Shown here one piece after another: positions 1-7,116 of a DNA stretch of 64,000 bases. Source of the DNA: an uncultured Anaeromusa sp. (GTDB taxonomy: Bacteria; Bacillota; Negativicutes; Anaeromusales; Anaeromusaceae); contig NZ_OY781460.1 in the NCBI RefSeq assembly GCF_963676855.1, forward strand, positions 2,716,501-2,780,500. The letters are read 5' to 3'. Both the position numbers and the translations under genes were made by a program. The first letter of the stretch is position 1. The number at the start of each line of letters is the position of its first letter. Below the pieces are notes generated by a model. It had not been told where the DNA came from. It did not search any database and saw nothing but the letters and a program-made list of their open reading frames with translations.

Positions 1-106
1 TGTTGTTTACGTTCATAAGCATGTTCCATAAAGCAACTCCCCCGGTAGATGGTCGGTTTATCATCGCCCAATTCCTAAACGCGTTCAACTCTCGCATGTA
101 GTTCAT
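1..106 (-). CDS. Phage replication protein, DnaD-like N-terminus (partial)
   Basis: Only the first 35 codons are in the window. The peptide starts MNYMRELNAFRNWAMI and continues with a GGVALWNMLMNVNN-like segment. This resembles the N-terminal winged-helix start of phage DnaD-domain replisome organisers (typically MNYI..INAFYDWL....ALWHALM). Such proteins recruit the replicative helicase to the phage origin. The ATG at 106 is preceded by AGGCGGTG. The gene is downstream of the recombination genes on the same strand, as expected for an early replication gene. It runs off the left edge, so its length and C-terminal domain are unknown. Confidence 0.6.
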   Translation of the reverse strand, partial: MNYMRELNAFRNWAMINRPSTGGVALWNMLMNVNN

Positions 107-112
107 ATGACA

Positions 113-137
113 CCGCCTGCTATAAGTACTGAGGCGG
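113..137 (-). promoter_or_regulatory. RBS-sequestering hairpin before the DnaD-like gene
   Basis: CCGCCT (113-118) and AGGCGG (132-137) form a perfect 6-bp inverted repeat around a 13-nt loop. On the minus-strand mRNA the second arm carries the AGGCGG ribosome-binding site of the gene starting at 106. The hairpin could couple its translation to the gene upstream. This is an inference from sequence only. Confidence 0.35.
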
Positions 138-140
138 CCA

Positions 141-365
141 TCACACCGCCTCTAATCTTTTCATTTCACATCTCGAGCACTCACTGGCCCAAGGGCTGCC
201 GCTGGCATGATGGCACCGCTCGCAAATCGCAGATAGCGTTCTCCATTCAGTACCGCATCCAGGGCATCGCATCTTGACCATGGGCCACGAATACCCGACT
301 TTCTCTCCTTCGGTATTGCACTTTAGGCAATAGGTCCGAGTGGTTACGCCGGGCTTGCATTTCAT
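141..365 (-). CDS. Small four-CxxC zinc-ribbon protein
   Basis: This 74-residue protein has four CxxC pairs (CLKC, CPGC, CERC, CSRC), which would suit two zinc-binding knuckles. The family is not recognised. It starts 7 nt after the metallo-beta-lactamase-fold gene in the same early operon and precedes the replication gene. Small zinc-ribbon proteins of this kind are common in phage early regions, but no specific function can be assigned. It may bind nucleic acid or a host enzyme. Confidence 0.65.
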   Translation of the reverse strand: MKCKPGVTTRTYCLKCNTEGEKVGYSWPMVKMRCPGCGTEWRTLSAICERCHHASGSPWASECSRCEMKRLEAV

Positions 366-372
366 AACAGCC

Positions 373-1074
373 TCACTTTCCGGCTACCATAACGACTCTG
401 CCGGTTAGCTCCTGAATCTCACGCTTAAACCTTGCTTCGTCGCTGTTGCCGTCCGAAAGGTGTAATAGATGGATTTCTTCAACCTTGCTTAAATCGTTCG
501 CCCTGAGGAATTCTTTGACGTTAGCCAAGCTAAAATGCGACTGAAGTAATCGCTGCTTTAATGCCGCAGGGATCCTCTCGGACTCCACATTTTCTTGCAA
601 AATGTCAGCTGCATAATTGCACTCGACCATGATGTGGGTAAGTTCGTTGAATTTGTACCGGATATAATACGTGTCGGTTGCAAAGAGCAGTTTTTCTTTG
701 CCGCTTGCCAGTAGATAGCCTAGCGGCTCCGCGGCATCGTGCTGCGTCTCAAATGGGAGTACCGTCCATGTCCCGATCTGCGTTTGCACCCTGGGCCACA
801 GCTCATGTATTCTGTGACCTGAAAGGCCAAGTGCCTCTTTTGTCCCAGCGCTCATATAGCAATCAATTCCTGCCTTGGCAAGATCGGCAACGGCCCTAGA
901 ATGGTCTTTATGCTCGTGCGTAACAAGCACTGCAGTTAGTTCGGTGGTTTTAAATCCAAGGGCTCGCTGCAACTCTTTGTAAGATAGCCCCGCATCCAGC
1001 AGCAAGGCCGTTTTCCCATCGCTTATACGGTAGGCATTGGCGCGGCTGCTGGATGCTAGGACCTTAATGTCCAT
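373..1074 (-). CDS. Metallo-beta-lactamase-fold hydrolase (phage, YycJ-like)
   Basis: The 233-residue protein has the metal-binding signature THEHKDH at residues 52-58 (H53, H55, D57, H58). Further metal ligands are plausible in QHDAAEPLGY and ATDTYY. The short form without a beta-CASP insert resembles YycJ/WalJ-type proteins and the MBL-fold proteins found beside RecT in many Firmicute prophages. It begins 3 nt after the recT stop, so the two are probably co-translated. A role in processing DNA ends or RNA during phage recombination is inferred from position; the substrate is unknown. Confidence 0.8.
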   Translation of the reverse strand: MDIKVLASSSRANAYRISDGKTALLLDAGLSYKELQRALGFKTTELTAVLVTHEHKDHSRAVADLAKAGIDCYMSAGTKEALGLSGHRIHELWPRVQTQIGTWTVLPFETQHDAAEPLGYLLASGKEKLLFATDTYYIRYKFNELTHIMVECNYAADILQENVESERIPAALKQRLLQSHFSLANVKEFLRANDLSKVEEIHLLHLSDGNSDEARFKREIQELTGRVVMVAGK

Positions 1075-1077
1075 TTC

Positions 1078-1845
1078 CTAAAACCCCGGATCGAAAAGCT
1101 TTTCCGGTTCTTTGTTGGCAGGAGGATCTTCTTGCTTCACCGGCGCCGGTTCCGGCGGCGCTTCATTTACCTCGACATCGATTGGCTCCGTATTAGCTTT
1201 ATCCTTGATTTCTGCCGCCACACGCGCTTCATATTTGCCTTCGCCAACCTCTTCCATGTCCACAATTTCTTCTTGCGTGTGAATCCCCATAGCCAACTCA
1301 GGAGCGTAGGTGCGGATGAAAAAGCCGGCTGCGCGGTACATGAGCATTTGTTGGGGCATCGTCTGCCACTTACTGCCGTTCTTTCCGTACCAGCCTTCCT
1401 TTTTCGCCATAAGAATATCGACCACAGAGCCTTCCAGTCGCTCTCCTGTAGATTTTTCTATGGCCCATGCTTTGCAGCCCCAATTATCTTTATCTTTTTC
1501 CCCGCTCCACTCGTACCGCAGCGCCGAGAATCGACCGCAAGCGTTGAAGGTGGAAATTAGAAACTGAGAAGACCACCCTGGGCGACCGTGAACTATATAC
1601 AGATTTTGCATAACCATTAGCGGATCGGCGTTCATGCGAGCCGCCATATTTAAGGCAATCACGCAGTTAGGAAGTCCGTCCATCCCTTGGTATTCCTTAG
1701 GCACCAAGGTCGATTTACTAAGAAGATTCGCCGTCCGCAAGGACAATTCAAAGCTTTGTAAGTTGCCAAATCCAGGCATGGTATTAGGTGCCATATCCAT
1801 CTTTTTCTCTACGGTAATAACGCCAGTTTCCTTTTGATCTGCCAT
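1078..1845 (-). CDS. recT: RecT-family single-strand annealing protein
   Basis: This 255-residue protein matches the phage RecT family. It has the region NCVIALNMAARMNADPLMVM near residues 60-80, then YIVHGRPGWSSQFLISTFN, and an MPQQMLMYRAAGFFIRTYAPEL helix. RecT proteins anneal complementary single strands during phage recombination. The C-terminal tail is acidic and Pro-rich. The gene lies between the SbcC-like ATPase (1 nt gap) and the MBL-fold gene (3 nt gap). No recE or YqaJ exonuclease is visible, so resection may rely on the SbcC-like partner or host enzymes. Confidence 0.88.
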   Translation of the reverse strand: MADQKETGVITVEKKMDMAPNTMPGFGNLQSFELSLRTANLLSKSTLVPKEYQGMDGLPNCVIALNMAARMNADPLMVMQNLYIVHGRPGWSSQFLISTFNACGRFSALRYEWSGEKDKDNWGCKAWAIEKSTGERLEGSVVDILMAKKEGWYGKNGSKWQTMPQQMLMYRAAGFFIRTYAPELAMGIHTQEEIVDMEEVGEGKYEARVAAEIKDKANTEPIDVEVNEAPPEPAPVKQEDPPANKEPEKLFDPGF

Positions 1846-1846
1846 A

Positions 1847-3826
1847 TCAGATAGCCTCCTTCAGTTCTTTTGCCGGAGATTCCGCTCGCAACGCCTTGTC
1901 TTCGGCGCTCACTATTAGGCTAATAACCTGGGCGCTGGTTTCAATCAACTGCGTCACCGCCTCGGCATTATCCACGAAAATCGGCGCCTGGAATCCAAAA
2001 TGCTCGCTCAGTGTGTTGATGATATCCAGACCCACATTGATCCTGGCCGCATTGTTTAGGCCGCCGGAGTAAGGAACGCCTTGAAATAGTGTTTCGCAGC
2101 ATTCGTTGACGCCGCCGTTAATTTGCTGCTCAAACAGCTTGAAGCGCGCCATTTTAAATTTACTGTTAATCCGCTCTTCCAGTAAATTGACTTTCGTTCG
2201 AATAAACTCTTCGGTCAAGAACAGCTCGCCTTGCAGCCGCTCATATTCGGTACCAAGTTTTTCTTCCTGCGTGGTAAGTTCCTTGACTCGCCGCCGACCA
2301 CTTTCGCCCTGGTCCAGTTTTACGAGGTTGCGCTCGCGCGCCAGGACATCCTGCGCGATGACATTTGCCTCAACCTGCAGGTTTTTAATTACGCCCTGCT
2401 GCTGAGTTTCTAGGCTTGTAATCTGCTGCGAGATAGCTTCTTTTTCCTGAATCGCTTTTTGGTAATCGGCCCGCGCCGTGATGTCCGGCGTATTGGCTGG
2501 GACCATGCCTTCAATGTCAGCTTGCAGGCTTGCAACCTGCTCCGATACTGCTTCTTTTTCAGCAGTCAGTTTTTCAATTTGCTCCTGCAGGTCCTTGATA
2601 GTGGATTCAAACTTCTCGTTGGCTTCTTTAAATCCAAGGCCCTCTGCTCGATAATGTTCCAGTGATTCCGACTTACGCCGGTTGAAGTCGGCCTCTGCTT
2701 TTTCTGTAGCTTCCGCCACTTTATTCGCCGGAAGTCCTTGACCGCAAGTCGGGCAGTCCGTGGATCCTTTGTACTCAAATTCGGCTTGATGAGCCTCGAT
2801 CATCCGCTGCCTTAAGAGCTCCATATCCTTCTCATTTTCAGCAATAACATTTTTACTGTGAGCGATTCGGTTTTGGGCGTCCGTCAAACTGTGGTCAAGT
2901 GACTGAATTTGGAGCTGCAGTTTTTGCAGCTGGCTTTTCTTTTCAAAGCTCCTGTCCTGAGTTTCGACTTTAAACTGATTCTGAATGTCCAGCAGCCGCG
3001 ACTCCACTTCTCGAAGAAGCTTCTGCTGCTGGGCAACCTCGCCGCCGTTTTGGATTCGGATGATTTCCTGCTGCTTGGCTTGCTGCTGCTTTTTCAACGA
3101 GGCCAGTTCTACTTCCAGGGCTTCACGACTCAAGCCGCTTGTATCGGGCAATCCTCGCTGCACCTCATCGACACGCGCCGGAATTTCTTTTAGTTCCTTG
3201 TTGATGGCGGACTGCTTGGATTGAATGATTTTACGATGGTCCTCCAGTGACTTGCCGTTTAAGATCTTGGGCAATGCTTCTAGCTTCTTGTCGGAAGAAA
3301 TGACCTCGGCATCCCCGATATCGCCGCACACCTCAAGCAGCAGTTTCCGGCGGTCTTGCCAGTGTACTTGCTCATTGAAGAAAGAGGGACTTGTCAGCAA
3401 TTTAAAGGCATCTTCTTTGGCAATCTCAGCCACCTTAGCATCAAAGTCCTTTTTCTTGACCGGAACGCCGTCCACTGAGTAGTCCGTGGTATGTCCTGAG
3501 AAGGTTGCCGTCGCCGATCCGCGCGCCTTGGTCCATTTTTCGGAGTAGGATTTCCCCAGAGAGACGGTTTTATGACCGTCCTGAATGATTGCCTCTACCT
3601 CATGATTTAGACCGCTCACGGGCTGCCCTGTGGCATCCAGTGTCTTAATTTGGAAATCCTTGCGGTTGCTCGAATCCTTATCAAACAGCAACCATGTGAA
3701 AGCATCGAAGATGGTGGTTTTCCCCGTGGCGTTGTCGCCAAAGACCCGGATGCTTTCGCCGGCGGCATCAAGAGTAAATTCCTTGACGCCTTTGAAGTGG
3801 CGTAAAGTCAGTTGAATGAGTTTCAT
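1847..3826 (-). CDS. SbcC/Rad50-like AAA ATPase with zinc hook
   Basis: The 659-residue protein has an N-terminal Walker A motif GDNATGKTT (residues 30-38). Long Gln/Glu/Lys-rich coiled coils follow, with a central CPTCG zinc hook near residues 358-362 and a C-terminal ATPase lobe (APIFVDNAEAVT as the probable Walker B region). The layout is that of a compact SbcC/Rad50 homologue used by phages for DNA-end processing. No SbcD-like nuclease is adjacent within the window. The start overlaps the preceding gene by 4 nt (ATGA), which implies translational coupling. Walker B carries Asp-Asn instead of Asp-Glu, so hydrolysis may be slow. Confidence 0.85.
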   Translation of the reverse strand: MKLIQLTLRHFKGVKEFTLDAAGESIRVFGDNATGKTTIFDAFTWLLFDKDSSNRKDFQIKTLDATGQPVSGLNHEVEAIIQDGHKTVSLGKSYSEKWTKARGSATATFSGHTTDYSVDGVPVKKKDFDAKVAEIAKEDAFKLLTSPSFFNEQVHWQDRRKLLLEVCGDIGDAEVISSDKKLEALPKILNGKSLEDHRKIIQSKQSAINKELKEIPARVDEVQRGLPDTSGLSREALEVELASLKKQQQAKQQEIIRIQNGGEVAQQQKLLREVESRLLDIQNQFKVETQDRSFEKKSQLQKLQLQIQSLDHSLTDAQNRIAHSKNVIAENEKDMELLRQRMIEAHQAEFEYKGSTDCPTCGQGLPANKVAEATEKAEADFNRRKSESLEHYRAEGLGFKEANEKFESTIKDLQEQIEKLTAEKEAVSEQVASLQADIEGMVPANTPDITARADYQKAIQEKEAISQQITSLETQQQGVIKNLQVEANVIAQDVLARERNLVKLDQGESGRRRVKELTTQEEKLGTEYERLQGELFLTEEFIRTKVNLLEERINSKFKMARFKLFEQQINGGVNECCETLFQGVPYSGGLNNAARINVGLDIINTLSEHFGFQAPIFVDNAEAVTQLIETSAQVISLIVSAEDKALRAESPAKELKEAI

Positions 3827-4101
3827 TTTTTATCCTCCCTTTCGGAAACAATCACAATCGTAGCTGGCACCGCTTTCAATGGACATTTTCTTTTAAGCTC
3901 CCTTTCAAGCATCTGCGACCGACTATATACCGCAGCGGCATCGCCAACCAAATCCACAATCAAGTTAACCTGCTCCACTTTGCGCGGCGCTACTTGAAGC
4001 CCCGGAACACGAACATCGCTAAATAAAAGCTGACCAATTTTATTTGCTACTTCCATAGCCTCTTCAACTTCGCGGCAGGTGAGTGGGATATTATCCATCA
4101 T
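3823..4101 (-). CDS. Hypothetical early phage protein (92 aa)
   Basis: The family is not recognised. The chosen ATG at 4101 overlaps the stop of the upstream zinc-ribbon gene (ATGA) and follows AAGGTGGGG. A longer frame to 4212 exists but would overlap that gene extensively. The protein starts MMDNIPLTCREVEEAME, is mainly helical with a Lys/Arg-rich centre, and ends in a beta-rich PATIVIVSERED segment. It overlaps the SbcC-like gene by 4 nt and may act with it. Confidence 0.65.
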   Translation of the reverse strand: MMDNIPLTCREVEEAMEVANKIGQLLFSDVRVPGLQVAPRKVEQVNLIVDLVGDAAAVYSRSQMLERELKRKCPLKAVPATIVIVSEREDKK

Positions 4102-4247
4102 TTCCCCACCTTCCCCACGGACATCGTGGTCCAAACTAGCCCGCACTTTGGGCAAACCATCTTCTTCATGCGGCCGCCAAATTCTTCGGTAACAGTTCCC
4201 TTTGCCGCGCACTCCGGGCAGTGGGTTACTTCCTTAACGTTACTCAT
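4098..4247 (-). CDS. Small two-CxxC zinc-ribbon protein (49 aa)
   Basis: The 49-residue peptide starts at ATG 4247 and has HCPEC and VCPKC pairs separated by about 20 residues, a classic single zinc ribbon. Its start overlaps the previous gene's stop (ATGA), and its stop overlaps the next start in the same way. This 4-nt chaining supports translation. The function is unknown; nucleic-acid or protein binding is typical of such ribbons. Confidence 0.65.
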   Translation of the reverse strand: MSNVKEVTHCPECAAKGTVTEEFGGRMKKMVCPKCGLVWTTMSVGKVGK

Positions 4248-4489
4248 GCAGCCTCGCCTCCCAGCCGCATCTTTTCCCAAATGACTTCCTGCATAGCTCT
4301 GGCCCACCCAGCTGCAAACTGATTATGCATACCAAGATGACGCCGTCGGGAATCCTTGAGCGCTTCGATGCTCATTGCAAAAAGCTGACGAATATTGCGC
4401 AAGCCAGCTTGATAGCCTTTGCGATATTGCTCAGACTCAAGCATTTTTTCATGAAGCGTATTAAACGCTTTGGCTGTTTTTTCACTCAT
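4244..4489 (-). CDS. Hypothetical early phage protein (81 aa)
   Basis: The family is not recognised. The start at ATG 4489 (MSEKTAKAFN) follows AAAGGGAG at good spacing and is preferred over the longer frame to 4573, which would overlap the XRE gene. The protein is predicted to be helical and basic, and ends in an Ala/Trp-rich helix (FAAGWARAMQEVIWEKM). It overlaps the following zinc-ribbon gene by 4 nt. Confidence 0.6.
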   Translation of the reverse strand: MSEKTAKAFNTLHEKMLESEQYRKGYQAGLRNIRQLFAMSIEALKDSRRRHLGMHNQFAAGWARAMQEVIWEKMRLGGEAA

Positions 4490-4529
4490 GTAAATCGCTC
4501 CCTTTCCGACGCATACGAAAAGTGGTATA

Positions 4530-5039
4530 CTATCGGTGATATTGTTTTTCTCGTGAAGTCGCTGGCGCTGCAACGCTGGCGACTTTTTCTATTGGCTGTA
4601 AGGCCAGTGAAATCAGTGAGCCAACACACATCCACGCTCCTCTTTGAACCTTGCGCCAAATAGGCACCTCGTGAACGTCAATGCGATCATCATAAGCAAC
4701 TTGGATCATGTCCGGCTCGTGGCTACGAAGAATATTAATACCGGCCTGGTAACAAATGACTGCTCTAGACACTCCACCACGGTCGATCTCTGGCAGCAGC
4801 CTGCGCCCAATCGGGCTCAACCTCAGGTGTTCGTATTCCAAATACGGGTCCTGGTACAATTCCGCCATGCTTATGACCGTTTCATCTGTTGGCCTATTGG
4901 CCGATTCATAGCTCCAAAGCGTCCTAGTCGATATATGCAAGGCATCTGCCGCTGCTTCCTGGCTCATTCCCGCCCGATCACGGCTCTCACGATAGGGATT
5001 ACGGAAACTTTCAGTCTGATTCGCGAATCCTTGCTTCAT
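4530..5039 (-). CDS. XRE-family helix-turn-helix protein
   Basis: This 169-residue protein has an N-terminal HTH (residues about 13-65; MSQEAAADALHISTRTLWSYE includes the recognition helix). The C-terminal half is of unknown fold and contains a hydrophobic stretch (AWMCVGSLISLAL). The start at 5039 has a strong GGAGGTG 7 nt upstream. It lies in the leftward early operon and probably regulates early or late phage genes. It is not the main repressor, which is divergently encoded at 6218. Confidence 0.72.
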   Translation of the reverse strand: MKQGFANQTESFRNPYRESRDRAGMSQEAAADALHISTRTLWSYESANRPTDETVISMAELYQDPYLEYEHLRLSPIGRRLLPEIDRGGVSRAVICYQAGINILRSHEPDMIQVAYDDRIDVHEVPIWRKVQRGAWMCVGSLISLALQPIEKVASVAAPATSREKQYHR

Positions 5040-5102
5040 GGTATTCACCTCCCTCCAATGCGATAATGGAATCAAGGGTTTAACTACCTCGCACCTCCAC
5101 TC

Positions 5103-5128
5103 ACCCGCTTCATGCGGGTTCTTTTTTT
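5103..5128 (+). terminator. Hairpin with T-tract on the plus strand
   Basis: ACCCGC-TTCAT-GCGGGT is followed by a T-tract (5122-5128), which reads as an intrinsic terminator for plus-strand transcripts. All neighbouring genes are on the minus strand, so it could block antisense transcription. The overlap of the T-tract with a minus-strand stop codon may also be incidental. Confidence 0.35.
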
Positions 5129-5255
5129 AGGCGAATACTAATGCAAAGAAAACGGTGATTCCGAGAAGTGTGGCACCGACAACCGTAGAAATAATGCTCG
5201 GCAACTCTCTACGGATTGCTTGCCCAAAGGAAAAGCGGATATTATCTAACTGCAT
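5127..5255 (-). CDS. Small single-TM membrane protein (42 aa)
   Basis: ATG at 5255 is preceded by GAGAGGAG at good spacing. The 42-residue peptide starts MQLDNIRFSFGQAIRRELP and continues with a hydrophobic helix (IISTVVGATLLGITVFFALV) that reaches the C-terminus. It overlaps the 54-residue Cys protein by 10 nt, which suggests coupling. The function is unknown. Tiny membrane proteins in phage early or immunity regions can affect superinfection or host membranes, but nothing specific is shown here. Confidence 0.5.
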   Translation of the reverse strand: MQLDNIRFSFGQAIRRELPSIISTVVGATLLGITVFFALVFA

Positions 5256-5410
5256 CGTTTTACTCCTCTCTGGGTAAACTTCCGAGAGCAAGATGCATTT
5301 TTGCAAGTGTCGACCACCTTATGATTCTCTGCGTCCCACAGCCGGTACCCATGACCAGGCTTGATTTTCGCGCCGCACACAGCGCAGACTTTTTGCTTTG
5401 CCACTCTCAT
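5246..5410 (-). CDS. Small Cys-rich zinc-ribbon-like protein (54 aa)
   Basis: ATG at 5410 overlaps the stop of the 136-residue gene (ATGA), which supports expression. The 54-residue peptide has CAVCGAKIKPGHGYRLWD followed by TCKNASC, giving four cysteines in a knuckle arrangement, and a basic C-terminus. It resembles small phage zinc-finger proteins; the function is unknown. Confidence 0.55.
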   Translation of the reverse strand: MRVAKQKVCAVCGAKIKPGHGYRLWDAENHKVVDTCKNASCSRKFTQRGVKRCS

Positions 5411-5817
5411 GCCCCCTTTGCTTTTTCTGCAGCGGCCTCCGCCGCCATGGCTTCTTCCACCTCAATCCGGGCCTCCGCTTTCATCGCCACCCGCAAGGCC
5501 TTGATCTGCTTTTCCTCGTTGGGAGTAAAAGTCTTTACGACCTCACAGACGTTGCGGCCCACATGGTGGATTTCGCGGATTTCCTTGATCTGTCCATCGT
5601 CGCCGATGGTCACGGCTTGGACTTCGGGATGTGCTGCCAAAAACTCGAGCTGAGCCTTGGTTGCTTCCAACACTGCCACACTGGCGATTTCAATGTGCTC
5701 CCCGGAGCTGGCCGCCAGGTCATGAGCCGTTTTTTCTGCCAGGCAAAGAACATCTTTGGACAGCTCGCCTGGAATGTTGTACTGGGCTATGAGCCCGGCA
5801 AGTTCATTTTGTTGCAC
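5407..5817 (-). CDS. Hypothetical phage protein, Ala/Glu-rich C-terminus
   Basis: The 136-residue protein starts at GTG 5817, with AGGAGG 7 nt upstream. The family is not recognised. The N-terminal half looks globular (LEFLAAHPEVQAVTIGDDGQ), and the last 35 residues form a charged Ala/Glu helix. It is the second gene of the leftward early operon, directly behind the Cro-like gene, so it would be expressed early after induction. Confidence 0.65.
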   Translation of the reverse strand: MQQNELAGLIAQYNIPGELSKDVLCLAEKTAHDLAASSGEHIEIASVAVLEATKAQLEFLAAHPEVQAVTIGDDGQIKEIREIHHVGRNVCEVVKTFTPNEEKQIKALRVAMKAEARIEVEEAMAAEAAAEKAKGA

Positions 5818-5828
5818 CTTTTCACCTC

Positions 5829-6068
5829 CTACGCTGCCGAGTTTGGGGTTGTGTCACCGGACTTTTTGTCCGTTTGTTGGGTAAAAAAATATCTATACAA
5901 CTCCCGTTCGCTAACCCCGATAAGGTCTCCCCATTTTTTAGCTAACCCGGGCGATGCGGTCCGCCTTCCCTTCTCGACTTTCTCGATCATGGAGTAGCTG
6001 ATTCCCAGCAGTTTTACAAGGTCTTTGCGCTTAAGCCCAGCTTCTTTTCTCTTTTGCATTAGTAGCAT
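5829..6068 (-). CDS. Cro-like XRE regulator
   Basis: This 79-residue HTH protein starts at ATG 6068 with GGAGGTG 5 nt upstream. A longer frame to 6224 would cross the operator region and is rejected. The HTH covers about residues 4-58 (KRKDLVKLLGISYSMIEKVE). It is the first gene of the leftward operon and faces the repressor gene across a 149-nt operator region, the usual place for a Cro-type lytic switch protein. A palindrome like the operators lies inside its own 3' end (5858-5872). Confidence 0.78.
   Translation of the reverse strand: MLLMQKRKEAGLKRKDLVKLLGISYSMIEKVEKGRRTASPGLAKKWGDLIGVSERELYRYFFTQQTDKKSGDTTPNSAA
5858..5872. promoter_or_regulatory. Operator-like palindrome inside the Cro-like gene
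   Basis: CGGACTTTTTGTCCG is a perfect 5+5 inverted repeat. It matches 12 of 15 positions of the best operator extended by its flanks (CGGACAAATTGTCCG). It lies within the last codons of the Cro-like gene, upstream of the next early gene. It could be an auxiliary repressor site. Confidence 0.45.
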
Positions 6069-6087
6069 TTTTACACCTCCATTCACC

Positions 6088-6184
6088 GGACTTATTGTGT
6101 CTATCCTTATTTTAATACACATATTGTCCGCAGTCAATATGTTTTTGCACAAAATGTCCGGTTTTTTTATTGGACAAATTGTCC
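6088..6184. promoter_or_regulatory. Four-site phage operator array
   Basis: Four 13-mers related to GGACAAATTGTCC occupy the divergent control region. 6172-6184 is a perfect palindrome, 6147-6159 matches 11/13, 6117-6129 matches 10/13 and 6088-6100 matches 9/13. The start-to-start spacings are 29, 30 and 25 bp. The site at 6117 lies inside the spacer of the leftward promoter. This is the expected binding region for the CI/ImmR-like and Cro-like proteins. Confidence 0.75.
6109..6137 (-). promoter_or_regulatory. Leftward early promoter
   Basis: On the minus strand TTGACT, a 17-bp spacer and TAAAAT lie upstream of the Cro-like gene. The 6117-6129 operator is inside the spacer, and the 6088-6100 operator lies just downstream of the -10. 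Bound repressor would therefore block early transcription. Confidence 0.68.
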
Positions 6185-6217
6185 GAAACAAAGCAAAATA
6201 AAAAGAGAGGTGATAGT

Positions 6218-6610
6218 ATGGCATCTTTAGCTACAAGGTTGAGAGAACTGCGCACAAAGAAAGACATTGGTCAAAAAGAAGTTGGTGCTTTTCTTGGCGT
6301 CAGTGATTCTTCAATCAGAAAATATGAATCAGGCGAGCGCACCCCAGATCCAGACTCGCTCACAAAACTTGCCCAATACTTCGCCGTTACAACAGACTAC
6401 CTGCTGGGCGTATCCGACGATCCGCGCCCCCACAACCCTTCGACCGGCAAAGAAGCCTCGGCTCGCGAAACACGCCAGCTTGAACAGCTACTCGAAATGG
6501 ATGGCCTTACTTTCAAAGGCGCCCCACTTTCCGAAGATGACCGAAATAAGATCAAAGCAGCCCTGGAAATTGCTTTCTGGGACGCCAAGGAAAAGAATAA
6601 GAAAAAATGA
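6218..6610 (+). CDS. CI/ImmR-like XRE repressor
   Basis: This 130-residue protein starts at ATG 6218 after AGAGAGGTG. It has an N-terminal HTH (residues about 5-60, QKEVGAFLGVSDSSIRKYESG) and a helical C-terminal region without a LexA/S24 peptidase domain. Repressors of this type (ICEBs1 ImmR, phi105-like) are inactivated by a partner ImmA protease instead of self-cleavage. An ImmA-like gene follows, separated by a terminator. It is the presumed keeper of lysogeny, binding the array at 6088-6184. Confidence 0.82.
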   Translation: MASLATRLRELRTKKDIGQKEVGAFLGVSDSSIRKYESGERTPDPDSLTKLAQYFAVTTDYLLGVSDDPRPHNPSTGKEASARETRQLEQLLEMDGLTFKGAPLSEDDRNKIKAALEIAFWDAKEKNKKK

Positions 6611-6669
6611 CTCTTCTACCCTACTTTTCCTAATCGCACTTTAGACGTAGCAACATACAAAACCAAAAA

Positions 6670-6699
6670 CGCGGCAAGACAGCTTGACCGCGCTTTTTT
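6670..6699 (+). terminator. Terminator after the repressor gene
   Basis: CGCGGCAAG and CTTGACCGCG pair with one bulged A, followed by six T (6694-6699). This separates repressor transcription from the ImmA-like gene. Confidence 0.75.
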
Positions 6700-6713
6700 G
6701 CAACTATTTCTCT

Positions 6714-6725
6714 GAACATACGTTT
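6714..6725. promoter_or_regulatory. LexA-box-like site before the ImmA-like gene
   Basis: GAACATACGTTT fits the Firmicute LexA (DinR) pattern GAAC-N4-GTTC with one mismatch. It lies 17 nt before the GTG start at 6743. The identical 12-mer recurs before the serine recombinase (11968-11979). Confidence 0.6.
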
Positions 6726-6742
6726 GCTAATGGGAGGTTCGC

Positions 6743-7075
6743 GTGAATATTCCTCTTCGTATTAGAAATTTAATTAGGAAACACGATACAAACGATCCAT
6801 ACATAATCGCGAAAGAACTGGGAATTACAGTGCTTGTCTTGGAGCTGCCAGAGCGCACCTACGGCCTGTTTAAGCGCGTGCTGGGAAGAAAGTACGTCCT
6901 GGTTAATGATAGCCTCCCGGAAGGCATTCAGCGCTTTATTGTGGCCCATGAGTTGGGACATTACCTCATGCACCCCGGGTACAGTTACTATCGCATGGAA
7001 CATCGCGGGTATTATGCGTCGACTCGGAAAGAGGAAGAGGCTGATAAGTTTGCTCTGTTGCTGCTTAAAGGGTAA
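6743..7075 (+). CDS. ImmA/IrrE-family metalloprotease
   Basis: The 110-residue protein has the zinc-protease signature HELGH (H69, E70, H73) followed by an LMHPG loop and an EEEADKFALLLL helix, as in ImmA/IrrE proteins. It starts at GTG 6743 after GGGAGG. In ICEBs1 and related prophages ImmA cleaves the ImmR repressor after DNA damage and starts induction. Here it has its own upstream region with a LexA-like site, which suggests added SOS control. It is short for the family and ends soon after the metal ligands. Confidence 0.85.
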   Translation: MNIPLRIRNLIRKHDTNDPYIIAKELGITVLVLELPERTYGLFKRVLGRKYVLVNDSLPEGIQRFIVAHELGHYLMHPGYSYYRMEHRGYYASTRKEEEADKFALLLLKG

Positions 7076-7116
7076 TTCACTTTCAATGATAAAAATTTTC
7101 ATTTTGGAGGTGTTTT

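Noticed and set aside
4325..5066. Plus-strand frames of 112 and 140 codons opposite the XRE and 81-residue genes
   Set aside because: The minus-strand frames have strong ribosome-binding sites, 4-nt chaining and an HTH domain; the plus frames have none.
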